Notes: a model not told the origin generated them from the sequence alone. A stretch of DNA of 16,427 nt from Lachnospiraceae bacterium UBA2734 (GCA_002353635.1 DEKA01000003.1:29505-45931), one strand, 5' to 3'. Shown: positions 1-8,086, counted from the first letter of the stretch. Translations and numbers: made by a program.

Positions 1-13
1 AACTGAAATGACG

Positions 14-35
14 CCCTTTTCTGATTCAGAAAGGG
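14..35. promoter_or_regulatory. Small inverted repeat upstream of livJ
   Basis: CCCTTT at 14-19 and AAAGGG at 30-35 are perfectly complementary across a 10-base loop. The repeat lies 27 bases before the livJ start codon. It could be the tail of a leader structure or the end of an upstream terminator. The window begins too close to tell, and no U-tract or promoter is visible. Confidence 0.25.
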
Positions 36-62
36 TTCACCACAGTGAATGGGAGGGAGAAA

Positions 63-1298
63 ATGAAAAAGAAACTGATGTCACTTCTTCTGGCCGGTGC
101 TACAGTCATGAGCCTCGTCGGATGCGGCTCTTCATCTGGCGGTGCAGCATCATCCGACACATCTTCGGCGAGCGCATCCACGGAGGGCGCAGCGGCTTCT
201 GCATCCGGCGATACGGTCAAGATCGGTATCTTTGAACCGAAGACCGGCGAGAACGGCGGCGGTGGCGCACAGGAGGAGCTGGGCATCGAGTATGCCAATT
301 CTGTAAGACCTACAGTCAAGGTAGGCGGCAAGGAATATACTGTGCAGCTCGACTGGCAGGACAACCAGTCCGATAAGACCGTCGCGGCAACAGCAGCGCA
401 GAAGCTCATCTCCGACGGCGTTGTGGGCGTTGTCGGCGGCTACGGCTCAGGTGTCTGCATTGCGGCCGGCTCTTATTTTTCCGACGCAAAGGTACCTGCC
501 ATCGGAACTTCCTGCACCAATGCAAACGTAACACTTGGAAACGACTATTACTTCCGTACCTGCTATCTGGATCCTTTCCAGGGCAAGGTCATGGCGAACT
601 GGGCATATGACAACGGCTACAAGGAAGTTGCCACCATCGACAACATCGGCAATGAGTACACGAGCGGTCTTGTAAAGACCTTCACAGATGCATTCACTGC
701 CCTCGGCGGCACGGTAAAGGATGCTGAGACCTTCCAGACCAATGAGTCCGATTTCAAGGCTATTCTGACCAACATCAAGAAGAGCGGCGTGAAGGCCGTC
801 TTTGCACCTACAGATTATCTGTATGCACCTCTCCTTCTGAACCAGGCAGCTGATCTTGGCCTGTCCGTGCAGTGGATTGCAGGCGATACATGGTACAGCA
901 ACGTTCTGATCAAGGATGCCGGCGACAATGCAAACGGTGTCGTGGCCGATACCTTCTATTCAGAGGGCGGCAATGCTGACTTCGATAAGGGCTTCAAGGC
1001 ATGGATCGATGCGGATTCCTCCAGAAAGGCCACAAACCTGGATTCGGATGCAATCGTCGGCAACCACGCTGTAGCTTATGATGCATACATGGTTATGCTC
1101 GACGCCATCGAGTCGGCAGATTCCTTCGACGGCACAAAGATCCGCGATGCCATTGCTTCCATGGATGCGAGCGACGGATTCGCCTGCGGCCCGTACAAGT
1201 TCGATGAGAACGGCGACGCCATCAAGAACACATCCTACATCTGCGTGATCAAGGACGGCGCATGGACCTTCCAGAGTGAGGAGAAAGTAGACAACTAA
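63..1298 (+). CDS. livJ: Branched-chain amino acid ABC transporter, substrate-binding lipoprotein (LivJ-type)
   Basis: Solute-binding protein that captures leucine/isoleucine/valine or a related amino acid outside the membrane and delivers it to the LivHM channel. The 411-residue product starts with a lipoprotein signal: Met-Lys-Lys-Lys, a hydrophobic stretch, then the lipobox LVGC with the lipidated cysteine at residue 21. A Ser/Ala/Gly-rich linker follows to about residue 50. The rest reads as a Peripla_BP_6 type I binding fold, with VKIGIFEPKTG opening the first lobe and VVGVVGGYGSG and AIGTSCTNANV typical of the ligand cleft. The start at 63 is chosen over an in-frame ATG at 45 because GGGAGGGAG sits just upstream and the signal peptide begins there. 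It is the first gene of a five-gene cluster. The exact substrate cannot be read from sequence; other amino acids or amides are possible. Confidence 0.93.
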   Translation: MKKKLMSLLLAGATVMSLVGCGSSSGGAASSDTSSASASTEGAAASASGDTVKIGIFEPKTGENGGGGAQEELGIEYANSVRPTVKVGGKEYTVQLDWQDNQSDKTVAATAAQKLISDGVVGVVGGYGSGVCIAAGSYFSDAKVPAIGTSCTNANVTLGNDYYFRTCYLDPFQGKVMANWAYDNGYKEVATIDNIGNEYTSGLVKTFTDAFTALGGTVKDAETFQTNESDFKAILTNIKKSGVKAVFAPTDYLYAPLLLNQAADLGLSVQWIAGDTWYSNVLIKDAGDNANGVVADTFYSEGGNADFDKGFKAWIDADSSRKATNLDSDAIVGNHAVAYDAYMVMLDAIESADSFDGTKIRDAIASMDASDGFACGPYKFDENGDAIKNTSYICVIKDGAWTFQSEEKVDN

Positions 1299-1344
1299 GG
1301 CTGAAAGAGGACTGCACGAACGATTTGTTTTCAGCAGTCACGGC

Positions 1345-1381
1345 ACATATACTCCGGCCAGCATCTGACCGGGGTATATGT
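1345..1381 (+). terminator. Strong stem-loop between livJ and livH (probable leaky terminator or 3' stabiliser)
   Basis: Arms 1345-1357 and 1369-1381 pair over 13 positions with a single G-U pair, and an inner CAG/CTG pairing extends the stem inside the loop. It is followed by a short, interrupted T run (ATTTTC). It lies 46 bases after the livJ stop and about 100 bases before livH. In binding-protein-dependent transporters such a hairpin commonly lets the binding protein be made in excess over the membrane subunits. That role is inferred here. Confidence 0.5.
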
Positions 1382-1479
1382 ATTTTCACAGAGGCCCTTT
1401 TTGTGGAAAACAAGTGCTGCCTCCTCTGATCCGCATCCCTGTATTCTCTGATCGGGCTTTCTTTAAAGGAGCAAGAGAA

Positions 1480-2361
1480 ATGTCGTTATCGTATTTTATC
1501 CAGCAGCTGCTCAACGGGCTCTCGCTGGGCGGCGCCTATGCACTGATTGCCATCGGCTACACAATGGTCTATGGCATACTGCGTATGATCAATTTTGCAC
1601 ACGGCGATGAGTTCATGATGGCTGGCTACTTCATGATCTATTCCATCGCCGTCTTTCCGTGGTTTATCTCTATTCCCATTGTCATTGCGGCGACAGTTGT
1701 TCTTGGCGTCCTCATCGAGAGGGTGGCCTACAGGCCACTCCGGAACGCGCCCCGCATGTCCGTGATGATCAGTGCCATCGGTGTCTCGTATCTGCTCGAG
1801 AACCTCGCAAATTACCTGTTCACTGCGATGCCCCAGAGCTATCCGCAGATCCCGATTCTCAAGTATGTCTACAATTTCGGCGACATCAGTGTCTCACGCG
1901 TGACCATCCTCGCGCCGGTTCTGACGATTGTCCTCACCGTCCTGCTCGTTATGCTCGTCAATAAAACAAAGCTCGGCATGGCGATGCGTGCCTGCTCGAA
2001 GGATCAGGAGACCGCGAAGATCATGGGCATCAGAGTCGACAATGTCATCACGATGACCTTTGTCATCGGGTGCGCGCTGGCCGCCGTGGGCTCTATCCTT
2101 TATTTCACTGACCGCAACACCGTGCAGCCGTATTCAGGATCTCTTCCCGGACTTAAATGCTTCGTCGCAGCCGTCATCGGCGGTATCGGCAATATTCCGG
2201 GAGCTGTCGTCGGCGGCTTCATCGTCGGCATCTGTCAGATCGCCATAACGGCCGCCGGTTACTCCGTCTTCAGTGATGCGTTCACGTTCGTGCTGCTGTT
2301 CATCATTCTTCTCGTAAGACCGTCGGGTCTCTTTGGCGAGAAGGCTGTCGATAAGGTATAA
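1480..2361 (+). CDS. livH: Branched-chain amino acid ABC transporter permease LivH
   Basis: One of the two membrane subunits forming the channel for branched-chain amino acids. The 293-residue product is hydrophobic throughout, with about eight membrane segments. It carries the LivH hallmark GYTMVYGILRMINFAHGDEF near residues 26-45 and the family motif GGIGNIPGAVVGG near the C-terminus. The loop GMAMRACSKDQETAKIMGI is the expected contact site for the ATPase subunits. The start at 1480 has AAAGGAG eight bases upstream and gives the normal family length. An in-frame ATG at 1378 lies inside the upstream stem-loop and would add 34 uncharacteristic residues. The gene is followed 11 bases later by livM. 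Confidence 0.93.
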   Translation: MSLSYFIQQLLNGLSLGGAYALIAIGYTMVYGILRMINFAHGDEFMMAGYFMIYSIAVFPWFISIPIVIAATVVLGVLIERVAYRPLRNAPRMSVMISAIGVSYLLENLANYLFTAMPQSYPQIPILKYVYNFGDISVSRVTILAPVLTIVLTVLLVMLVNKTKLGMAMRACSKDQETAKIMGIRVDNVITMTFVIGCALAAVGSILYFTDRNTVQPYSGSLPGLKCFVAAVIGGIGNIPGAVVGGFIVGICQIAITAAGYSVFSDAFTFVLLFIILLVRPSGLFGEKAVDKV

Positions 2362-2372
2362 GGAGGCGGAGC

Positions 2373-3557
2373 GTGAAAACATCAAAGAAATCCATTCGCA
2401 TCATCGCGGACGCCGTCCTTGTGGCACTGGTCATTGGGTATCTCGCCCTTCTGCAGTCCAACACGACGGCGCATTCCTATGCGATCACCATCATCGAGAG
2501 AAGCTGCATCTATGCTGTGGCTGCCGTATCCATGAATTTGATCATCGGCTTCACAGGGCAGTTTTCTCTGGGCACCGCCGGGTTTATGTGCATTGGGGCC
2601 TATGTCACGGGTATTTTCACAATTCCTGTGAAAATGCGCGACCAGATCTATTATCTCTATGGAATGGCGGACTGCATTCATGACATCAAACTGCCGCTGA
2701 TCGCGGCACTTGCACTCTCCGCACTTCTGTGCGGGCTGATCGCAGCTGTGATCGGCTGGCCTGTCCTTCGTCTGAAGAGCGATTACCTCGCCATTGCAAC
2801 GCTTGGCTTCTCCGAGATCGTCCGCGCCATCTTCGGCTGGGACGGCCTTGGAAAAATAACGAACGCCTCGTACGGTGTCTCCAACATTCCGCCCTTCGCC
2901 AACATTTTTGAGTGTGTTGCCATCTGCGGCGTGTGCATTCTCATCATGAGTCTTCTGATTCGCAGCAGCTACGGCCGCGCATTCAAGGCGGTGCGCGATG
3001 ACGATGTGGCGGCAGAGGCCATGGGCATCAATCTCTTTCGCACCAAGCAGCTCTCCTTCGTTGTATCGAGCGCCTTTGCGGGCGTTGCGGGAGGACTCCT
3101 TGCCGTCTTCATGCGCTCGGCCGTCACCAGCACGTTTACGGTGGCACTGACCTACAACATTCTGCTTATGGTGGTCCTTGGCGGAATCGGTTCGGTATCC
3201 GGCTCCATCATCGGCGCCTTCCTTGTCACGGGCAGCCAGGAGTGGCTTCGGTTCCTTGACAAGGAATATGTATTTTCAGACCTTATTCCGGGCCTGTCCG
3301 GAACGGTGTTTGGCAGTGCACAGGTGCCGCTTCTGCGCAATGGTTTCCGAATGGTTATTTTCAGTATCCTGCTGATGGTGGTCGTCCTCTTCTGGAACCA
3401 CGGCATCACCGGCAGCAAGGAGCTGAGCTGGGCCAGAATCATCTCGATCCCCTCTGTTCTTCGTGAGAGAAAGCTTAGGAAGGCTGAGGAGGCAAAGAGA
3501 AGAGAGCAGGAGGAGGCTGCAGCCAGGGCACTGGAGAAGGAGGTGCGCGGACAATGA
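2373..3557 (+). CDS. livM: Branched-chain amino acid ABC transporter permease LivM
   Basis: Second channel subunit, 394 residues with roughly nine to ten membrane segments. Family motifs seen are GFTGQFSLGTAGFMCIGAYVTG near residue 60 and the ATPase-docking loop GRAFKAVRDDDVAAEAMGI near residue 205, followed by VLGGIGSVSGSIIGA. Translation starts at a GTG with AAGGAGG about six bases upstream. The last 40 or so residues form a highly charged Arg/Lys/Glu/Ala tail that looks helical or coiled-coil and is not part of the permease core. The stop codon overlaps the livG start by four bases (ATGA), which implies translational coupling. Confidence 0.93.
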   Translation: MKTSKKSIRIIADAVLVALVIGYLALLQSNTTAHSYAITIIERSCIYAVAAVSMNLIIGFTGQFSLGTAGFMCIGAYVTGIFTIPVKMRDQIYYLYGMADCIHDIKLPLIAALALSALLCGLIAAVIGWPVLRLKSDYLAIATLGFSEIVRAIFGWDGLGKITNASYGVSNIPPFANIFECVAICGVCILIMSLLIRSSYGRAFKAVRDDDVAAEAMGINLFRTKQLSFVVSSAFAGVAGGLLAVFMRSAVTSTFTVALTYNILLMVVLGGIGSVSGSIIGAFLVTGSQEWLRFLDKEYVFSDLIPGLSGTVFGSAQVPLLRNGFRMVIFSILLMVVVLFWNHGITGSKELSWARIISIPSVLRERKLRKAEEAKRREQEEAAARALEKEVRGQ

Positions 3558-4489
3558 GCGTACAGGAAATGGAGAAAAGAAAGGACAGTGCCGCGGCAGA
3601 GGGCGTGAAGGCGTCTGAGACAAAGTCGGAAACGGCTGCTGCGCAGAAGAAAGAGAATGTTCTGCGCCTCGAGGATCTGACCATGCAGTTCGGCGGCGTC
3701 GTGGCCGTCAACAACCTTTCCCTCGAAGTCAATAAAGGAGAGATTGTCGCGCTGATCGGCCCCAACGGCGCCGGCAAAACGACTGCATTCAACTGCATCA
3801 CAGGTGTGTATCAGCCGACCAACGGCCGGATTACTTTTCTTGGGCAGACACTGATGGAGGGGTGCCCCACCGGGCGCGCCGCGAAGACTTATGCCGGAGA
3901 AAAAGCCGGCAAATACACGAAGAACATCCACCACTCCCCGGACGAGATCTGCCGTGCCGGCATCGCCCGCACATTCCAGAACATCAGGCTCTTCCCCAAA
4001 CAGTCCGTCTTCGACAACGTGCTGGTGGCCAAGCACATGCGGGCGAAGCAGAATCCTTTTACAGCGACCTTCGGGTTGAACCACGCTGAAGAGAAGAGGA
4101 TGCGCGAGGAGACCTGGGCACTTTTGAAGGAGCAGAACCTGGACAGCTATGCTTCTTACGAGGCGGGAAGCCTTCCCTACGGCATGCAGAGAAGGCTCGA
4201 GATCGCGAGAGCGCTGGCCACCGACCCGAAGCTCCTCTGTCTCGATGAGCCGGCAGCCGGCATGAACCCGCAGGAGACGCTGGACCTCTCGGACTTCATC
4301 AAGAAGATCAGGGACCAGTACCATCTGACGATCCTGCTCATCGAGCACCACATGAATCTCGTCATGGGCATTTCTGACCGCATTTACTGCATCGATTTTG
4401 GAAAGCTGATCGCCAAAGGAACGGCGGAAGAAGTGGCCAATGATCCGAAGGTGATCTCGGCATATCTTGGCATGCAGGAGGTGGTCTGA
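3554..4489 (+). CDS. livG: Branched-chain amino acid ABC transporter ATP-binding protein LivG
   Basis: Cytoplasmic ATPase subunit. Walker A GPNGAGKT is at residues 69-76, the Q-loop region ARTFQNIRLF near 138-147, the signature SLPYG at 206-210 (usually LSYG), Walker B LLCLDEP at 227-233 and the switch histidine in LIEHHM near 265. At 311 residues it is about 55 longer than the 255-residue E. coli protein. The extra length comes from a charged, low-complexity N-terminal stretch of about 35 residues (many Lys, Glu, Ala) and an insertion around residues 101-130. The start overlaps the livM stop by four bases and has AAGGAGG ten bases upstream. The next in-frame ATG at 3569 lacks a good ribosome binding site. 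LivG forms the ATPase pair with LivF. Confidence 0.93.
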   Translation: MSVQEMEKRKDSAAAEGVKASETKSETAAAQKKENVLRLEDLTMQFGGVVAVNNLSLEVNKGEIVALIGPNGAGKTTAFNCITGVYQPTNGRITFLGQTLMEGCPTGRAAKTYAGEKAGKYTKNIHHSPDEICRAGIARTFQNIRLFPKQSVFDNVLVAKHMRAKQNPFTATFGLNHAEEKRMREETWALLKEQNLDSYASYEAGSLPYGMQRRLEIARALATDPKLLCLDEPAAGMNPQETLDLSDFIKKIRDQYHLTILLIEHHMNLVMGISDRIYCIDFGKLIAKGTAEEVANDPKVISAYLGMQEVV

Positions 4490-4490
4490 G

Positions 4491-5198
4491 ATGCTGATCG
4501 TAAGGAACCTGAGCATCCGCTATGGCGGAATTGAGGCGGTGCGTGACATCAGCTTCGATGTGCCGGATAGCAAAATCGTAACCCTCGTCGGTGCCAACGG
4601 CGCCGGCAAATCGAGCACCCTGCGCGCCATCATTGGCCTGGTGAAGCCATCCGGCGGCAGCATTCTGCTGAGGGACAGCTACATCAGAGGCCGCAGAACT
4701 GATGAGATCGTCCGCCAGGGCATCACGTTGGTCCCGGAGGGACGCCACGTCTTCCCTGACCAGACTGTCCTCGAGAATCTGAAAATAGGTGCGTACCTGC
4801 GCAAAGACGACATCTCGGAGGATCTCGAGCGCGTCTATACACTCTTTCCAAGGCTTAAAGAGAGATCCTGGCAGCCCGCGGGGACACTCTCCGGCGGCGA
4901 GCAGCAGATGCTGGCTGTAGGACGCGCCCTTATGGCGAATCCCGCCCTCATCATGATGGATGAGCCGTCTCTGGGCCTTGCGCCCATCGTGGTGCAGGAG
5001 ATCTTCAATATTATCCGACGCATCAATGAGCAGGGGACGACTGTCCTGCTCGTCGAGCAGAACGCCAACATGGCACTGCAGATCGCGGATTATGCCTACG
5101 TCATCGAGAACGGGACGATCACGATCAAGGGCACCGGCCAGGAGCTTCTGAAGAACGAGAAGGTGCGCGCGGCGTACCTGGGGACAGGGGCGAAGTAA
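4491..5198 (+). CDS. livF: Branched-chain amino acid ABC transporter ATP-binding protein LivF
   Basis: Second ATPase subunit, 235 residues, the usual LivF length. It shows Walker A GANGAGKS at 34-41, VPEGRHVFPDQTVLENL at 81-97 (the LivF-type Q-loop region), signature LSGGE at 133-137 and Walker B LIMMDEP at 153-159. The switch position reads LLVEQNA, with Gln in place of His, which is normal for LivF. The start at 4491 lies one base after the livG stop, with GGAGGTGG about eight bases upstream. An upstream in-frame ATG at 4467 would only add residues read through the end of livG. This is the last gene of the cluster, and a long palindrome begins 31 bases after its stop. Confidence 0.93.
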   Translation: MLIVRNLSIRYGGIEAVRDISFDVPDSKIVTLVGANGAGKSSTLRAIIGLVKPSGGSILLRDSYIRGRRTDEIVRQGITLVPEGRHVFPDQTVLENLKIGAYLRKDDISEDLERVYTLFPRLKERSWQPAGTLSGGEQQMLAVGRALMANPALIMMDEPSLGLAPIVVQEIFNIIRRINEQGTTVLLVEQNANMALQIADYAYVIENGTITIKGTGQELLKNEKVRAAYLGTGAK

Positions 5199-5228
5199 GG
5201 CGGCAAAATTCTTTTGCAGACAGGGCGG

Positions 5229-5292
5229 CCGGGCAGAATGCTCTCCCGAGTGAGCTTCGTAAGAGCCGAGCGAGGGAGAGCGTTCTGCCCGG
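5229..5292. repeat. Palindromic repeat, copy 1 (short-loop type)
   Basis: Arms 5229-5247 and 5274-5292 pair over 19 positions with one mismatch that is G-U on one strand. The 26-base loop carries, on the minus strand, the block ending GAAGCTCACTC shared by the whole family. It sits just after livF in a convergent gap. It may act as a transcription end for livF, although no T run follows. Confidence 0.8.
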
Positions 5293-5294
5293 GC

Positions 5295-5444
5295 TGACTG
5301 TGTTCTCAAACTTTACGGCCGGCCGTCGGGACATTCTGCTTCGTTCGCACTTCATACAGGACATGAAAGCTCACTCAGCAGAACATCCCTCTGCCCGGCC
5401 TGACTGTGTTCTCAAACTTTACGGCCGGTCGTCGGGACATTCTG
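5295..5444. repeat. 44-bp direct repeat flanking copy 2
   Basis: Positions 5295-5338 recur at 5401-5444 with a single change (GGCCGGCC becomes GGCCGGTC), an offset of 106 bases. Similarity continues a few bases leftward through CTGCCCGG. The second copy stops at ATTCTG and lacks the loop part, so it looks like a partial tandem duplication of the repeat unit or a truncated neighbour. Confidence 0.8.
5315..5400. repeat. Palindromic repeat, copy 2 (long-loop type)
   Basis: It begins with the perfect palindrome ACGGCCGGCCGT (5315-5326). Inner arms 5328-5340 and 5377-5389 pair over 13 positions with two mismatches. The 36-base loop (5341-5376) opens TCGTTCGC and closes GCTCACTC, and it is identical to the loop of copy 4. 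A closing CCGGCC near 5395-5400 can pair with the opening GGCCGG. Confidence 0.8.
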
Positions 5445-5477
5445 TGTCTGTACAGTTTTTCCGGACGAAAATGTCGC

Positions 5478-6437
5478 CTAATTGACCAGATTGGTCGGAG
5501 TGCCCGCCCAAAAGGCCTTGATGTTGCTGCAGACGTCGTCCACGCACCTCTGCCTTGCCTCCGTGCTGGCCCAGGCGATGTGGGGTGTAAGGAGCAGGCG
5601 GGATTTGTCTTTGACATCGAAGAGGCGGGAGTCCTTCCGCATGGGCTCATGTTCCATGACATCAAGACCAGCAGCGGCGATCTCGCCGTGATTCAGCGCA
5701 TCCACGAGCGCGTTCTCATCGACAACGGGCCCACGGGCGACGTTGATGAGGATGGCGCTCTTTTTCATCTTATGCAGGGCATTGGCGTCAATGAGTCCCC
5801 TCGTGCGGTCGGTGAGGGGGCAGTGAAGACTGATGACATCGCTTCTTTGGAACAGTTCGTCCATGGAGACCTGCTCGAAATCCGTGCAGGTGCTGTGTCC
5901 GGAGGCGGAGGCGAAGATGACCTTCGCGCCAAAGGTCTGTGCGATCTCGCCGACCTTGTGTCCGATATTGCCCATGCCGATGATGCCGTAAGTCTGCGCG
6001 GCCAGCTCGTGGAACGGCTCGTCGATGCAGCAGAAGTTGTCCTGTGCCGCGTACGCGCCGCTCTTTACGTAGTCGTCGTAGTGGCGCAGGTGTTCGGAGA
6101 GGGCAAAGTACAGGGCAAAGGTGTGCTGGGCGACGGAATCCGTGGAGTAGCCGCGTATATTGGCGACCTTGATGCCGCGCGCCGTGCAGGCGTCGACGTC
6201 GATAATGTCGTAGCCGGTCGCAAAGGTGCAGACTAATTTCAGGTTCGGCGCTTTGGCCAGAACAGCCTTGGTGACCGGTGATTTGTTCACCGCGACGACG
6301 GCGGCATCCTTCAGGAGTTCACCGGCATTTTCCTCTGTGAGGGCGCCTGCCTGCACCGTCACATCCCCAAGTGCACAGAGCGGCGAGAGGTCAAGCCCTC
6401 CGCCGAGACTGTCTGTATCTGTGATCGTTATTTTCAT
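5478..6437 (-). CDS. D-2-hydroxyacid dehydrogenase, hydroxypyruvate/glycerate reductase-like
   Basis: NAD(P)-dependent oxidoreductase that interconverts 2-oxoacids and D-2-hydroxyacids; 319 residues, normal for the family. The Rossmann motif GIIGMGNIG ends at residue 159. The catalytic trio is visible as Arg235 (INVARGPVVDE), Glu264 (DVMEHEP) and His286 (LLTPHIAWAS). The TPHIAWASTEARQR block most resembles hydroxypyruvate reductase/glycerate dehydrogenase. Lactate, phosphoglycerate or another hydroxyacid is not excluded, but there is no C-terminal ACT domain as in long SerA. The ATG at 6435-6437 is preferred because AAAGGGAG lies just upstream; an in-frame GTG at 6468-6470 would add 11 residues. 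It is a single gene, convergent with livF and downstream of an A-rich repeat/promoter region. Confidence 0.9.
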   Translation of the reverse strand: MKITITDTDSLGGGLDLSPLCALGDVTVQAGALTEENAGELLKDAAVVAVNKSPVTKAVLAKAPNLKLVCTFATGYDIIDVDACTARGIKVANIRGYSTDSVAQHTFALYFALSEHLRHYDDYVKSGAYAAQDNFCCIDEPFHELAAQTYGIIGMGNIGHKVGEIAQTFGAKVIFASASGHSTCTDFEQVSMDELFQRSDVISLHCPLTDRTRGLIDANALHKMKKSAILINVARGPVVDENALVDALNHGEIAAAGLDVMEHEPMRKDSRLFDVKDKSRLLLTPHIAWASTEARQRCVDDVCSNIKAFWAGTPTNLVN

Positions 6438-6503
6438 CGTATTCTCCCTTTCTGTATCGCTGACCTTCACCCTGTCAATCTGTGTTTAAGCATTTATCGT
6501 TCG

Positions 6504-6515
6504 CTGACCAGTCAG
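6504..6515. promoter_or_regulatory. Small palindrome in the dehydrogenase leader
   Basis: CTGAC and GTCAG are perfect complements around a CA centre. The site lies between the proposed dehydrogenase promoter and its start codon, so it could be an operator. It is too short to be sure. Confidence 0.2.
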
Positions 6516-6520
6516 GCTCA

Positions 6521-6587
6521 GATCTAACAAGATCTAACAAAACTATAAAGATCTAACAAGAACAAACAAAACAAACAAAACAAACAA
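6521..6587. repeat. Two short tandem repeats upstream of the dehydrogenase
   Basis: GATCTAACAA occurs at 6521-6530 and 6531-6540 and again at 6550-6559. It is followed by three 9-base units of AACAAACAA at 6561-6587. On the minus strand these become TTGTTAGATC boxes around a possible -10 and a T/G-rich tract over the -35. They may be regulator sites or simple slippage sequence. Confidence 0.75.
6542..6569 (-). promoter_or_regulatory. Candidate promoter for the D-2-hydroxyacid dehydrogenase
   Basis: Read on the minus strand, TTGTTT (6564-6569) and TATAGT (6542-6547) are separated by 16 bases, close to a sigma-70-type promoter. It would give a leader of about 100 bases. The -35 falls in low-complexity sequence, which weakens the call. 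Confidence 0.35.
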
Positions 6588-6629
6588 AATCAGGCAACTG
6601 TTTTCTTAGCGGAAGGGTGATGCAAAATG

Positions 6630-6681
6630 AAGCCCGGGAGGTTCCTCTTCGCAGCAGGCATGTAATGGCTCATGCGGGCTT
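6630..6681 (-). terminator. Weak stem-loop overlapping the end of the first MATE gene
   Basis: AAGCCCG (6630-6636) and CGGGCTT (6675-6681) can pair, enclosing two smaller hairpins (GAGG/CCTC and CATG/CATG). On the minus strand a short TCATTTTG follows. It is a possible terminator for the MATE gene, but the loop is large and the T run poor. Confidence 0.25.
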
Positions 6682-8028
6682 AACCGCTGAAAACTTTCTG
6701 AACACATAGATCCACAGCGGGATGAAGCAGGCCAGTGTGATCACCCACGAGATCGGGAAGCACAGATAGAGCGTCGTGAGCGTCGGATGCATGCGCCAGA
6801 TGGTCGCGATGTAGAGAAGCCTGACGCCGACGATACCGAGCAGCATGGTGATGGTCGGGATATTGCCGTGTCCCATGCCGCGCATCGAGCCGCCCGGGAT
6901 GTCCAGCACGGCGTTCAGCCACAGCCAGAAGACGACGATGTGAAGCCGGATCAGTCCGTCTTTGATGACATCATTGTCGGCAGTAAAGAGTCTTAGGAAA
7001 ACAGGACCGAACCCGGAGACGAGTGCGCCCAGCGCAAAGGTAACGGTGAACTGCAGGGCCATGCTGCGCACGAGGATCTGCCGGATTCTCTTCACATTGC
7101 GCGCACCGGCACACTGCGAGGTAAAGGTGATGCAGGCTTGTGTAAACGCCTGCATGGCTGTGTAGAGAAAGGTTTCCAGTGTATAGGCGGCGCTGTTGCC
7201 GGCCACTGCTGTCGAGCCGAAGCTGTTGATGGAGGTCTGAACTGCCATGTTGGAGAGCGCCCACATCGTGCTCTGCAGGCCTGTCGGCACACCGATGAGG
7301 AGAATCTGTCCAAGAAGTGCACGATCTGCACGCAGCCTTGACCACATGAACTGTGAAGCATCTCTACGGCGCATCAGCTCCCGCATGATGAGAACGGCGG
7401 AGACGGACTCAGAGATGACCGTCGCAATCGCCACGCCCTCGACACCCATGTGCAGCTGCAGGACGAAGAAGAGATTCAGAGCGGCGTTCAGTGTGCCGGA
7501 AATCGTCATATATATAGTGGGACTGACTGTATCGCCGCCGGCGCGCAGGATCGCTGCACCGAAGTTGTAGACAAGGAGCGGAACGCTCCCTGCAAAATAG
7601 ATGCGAAGGTACAGAATACTCTGCCCGATAATATTCTGCGGAGTCCCGCACAGATTCAGCAGAAGTGGAGAGGCCGCAAAGCCGAAAATTGTAAGGATGA
7701 CTCCTCCGGTCAGTGCGGTGAAGACCGAAGTGTGCACGGAGAGGGAAATTCTTCCGGCTTCCTTCTTTCCGATCTGCATGGCGATGACAATATTGGCGCC
7801 CGTGGACAGCCCCAGAAAGAATCCCACAAGGAGGTTGACGATGGGCGTCGTTGCGCCGACGGCGGCCAGTGCGTCCTGTCCGACAAACTGTCCCACCACA
7901 ACTGTGTCCGCCGCGTTGAAGGCGATCTGCAAAAGATTCGAGAGAATCATAGGGAGCGCGAATGCTGCCATCGCGGGCAGGAGCGGTCCCTTAGTCATAT
8001 CTATTGTCTTGTCTGTCTTTATTTTCAT
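6670..8028 (-). CDS. MATE-family multidrug/organic cation exporter
   Basis: Cation-coupled antiporter that exports drugs or metabolites. The 452-residue product has about 12 membrane segments in two homologous halves: the first opens with PMILSNLLQIAFNAADTVVVG near residue 26, and the second begins near residue 240 with LLIGVPTGLQSTMWALSNMAV. The adjacent VGATTPIVNLLVGFFLGLS is typical of the NorM/DinF-like clostridial MATE proteins. The ATG at 8026-8028 has only a weak AAGGGCGGG upstream; Met11 (7998) lacks any site. It stands alone on the minus strand with its own candidate -10. Substrate unknown. It is not a close duplicate of the second MATE gene at 13527. Confidence 0.9.
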   Translation of the reverse strand: MKIKTDKTIDMTKGPLLPAMAAFALPMILSNLLQIAFNAADTVVVGQFVGQDALAAVGATTPIVNLLVGFFLGLSTGANIVIAMQIGKKEAGRISLSVHTSVFTALTGGVILTIFGFAASPLLLNLCGTPQNIIGQSILYLRIYFAGSVPLLVYNFGAAILRAGGDTVSPTIYMTISGTLNAALNLFFVLQLHMGVEGVAIATVISESVSAVLIMRELMRRRDASQFMWSRLRADRALLGQILLIGVPTGLQSTMWALSNMAVQTSINSFGSTAVAGNSAAYTLETFLYTAMQAFTQACITFTSQCAGARNVKRIRQILVRSMALQFTVTFALGALVSGFGPVFLRLFTADNDVIKDGLIRLHIVVFWLWLNAVLDIPGGSMRGMGHGNIPTITMLLGIVGVRLLYIATIWRMHPTLTTLYLCFPISWVITLACFIPLWIYVFRKFSAVKPA

Positions 8029-8086
8029 CTGGAATGCCCGCCCTTGGGCTTTTTACTGAATATCTGTATCTGAACGCAATATGCAG

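Noticed and set aside
3152..4516. Long minus-strand open frame (454 codons) across livM and livG
   Set aside because: It is the reverse shadow of two clearly identified genes and shows no domain or ribosome binding site. The same applies to 4362-5309, 9394-10347 and 10811-12025 on the minus strand.
4491..5198. Missing switch histidine in LivF (Gln190) as a possible inactive ATPase
   Set aside because: LLVEQN is the normal form in LivF proteins, so it is not a defect.
5300..5485. Small open frame encoding a peptide containing RSHFIQDMKAHSAEH, also seen at 8136-8537 and on the minus strand at 13194-13427
   Set aside because: The peptide is just the translation of the conserved 36-base repeat loop. 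None of the frames has a convincing ribosome binding site, and they run into unrelated sequence on both sides. They are likely to be mis-annotated as hypothetical proteins.
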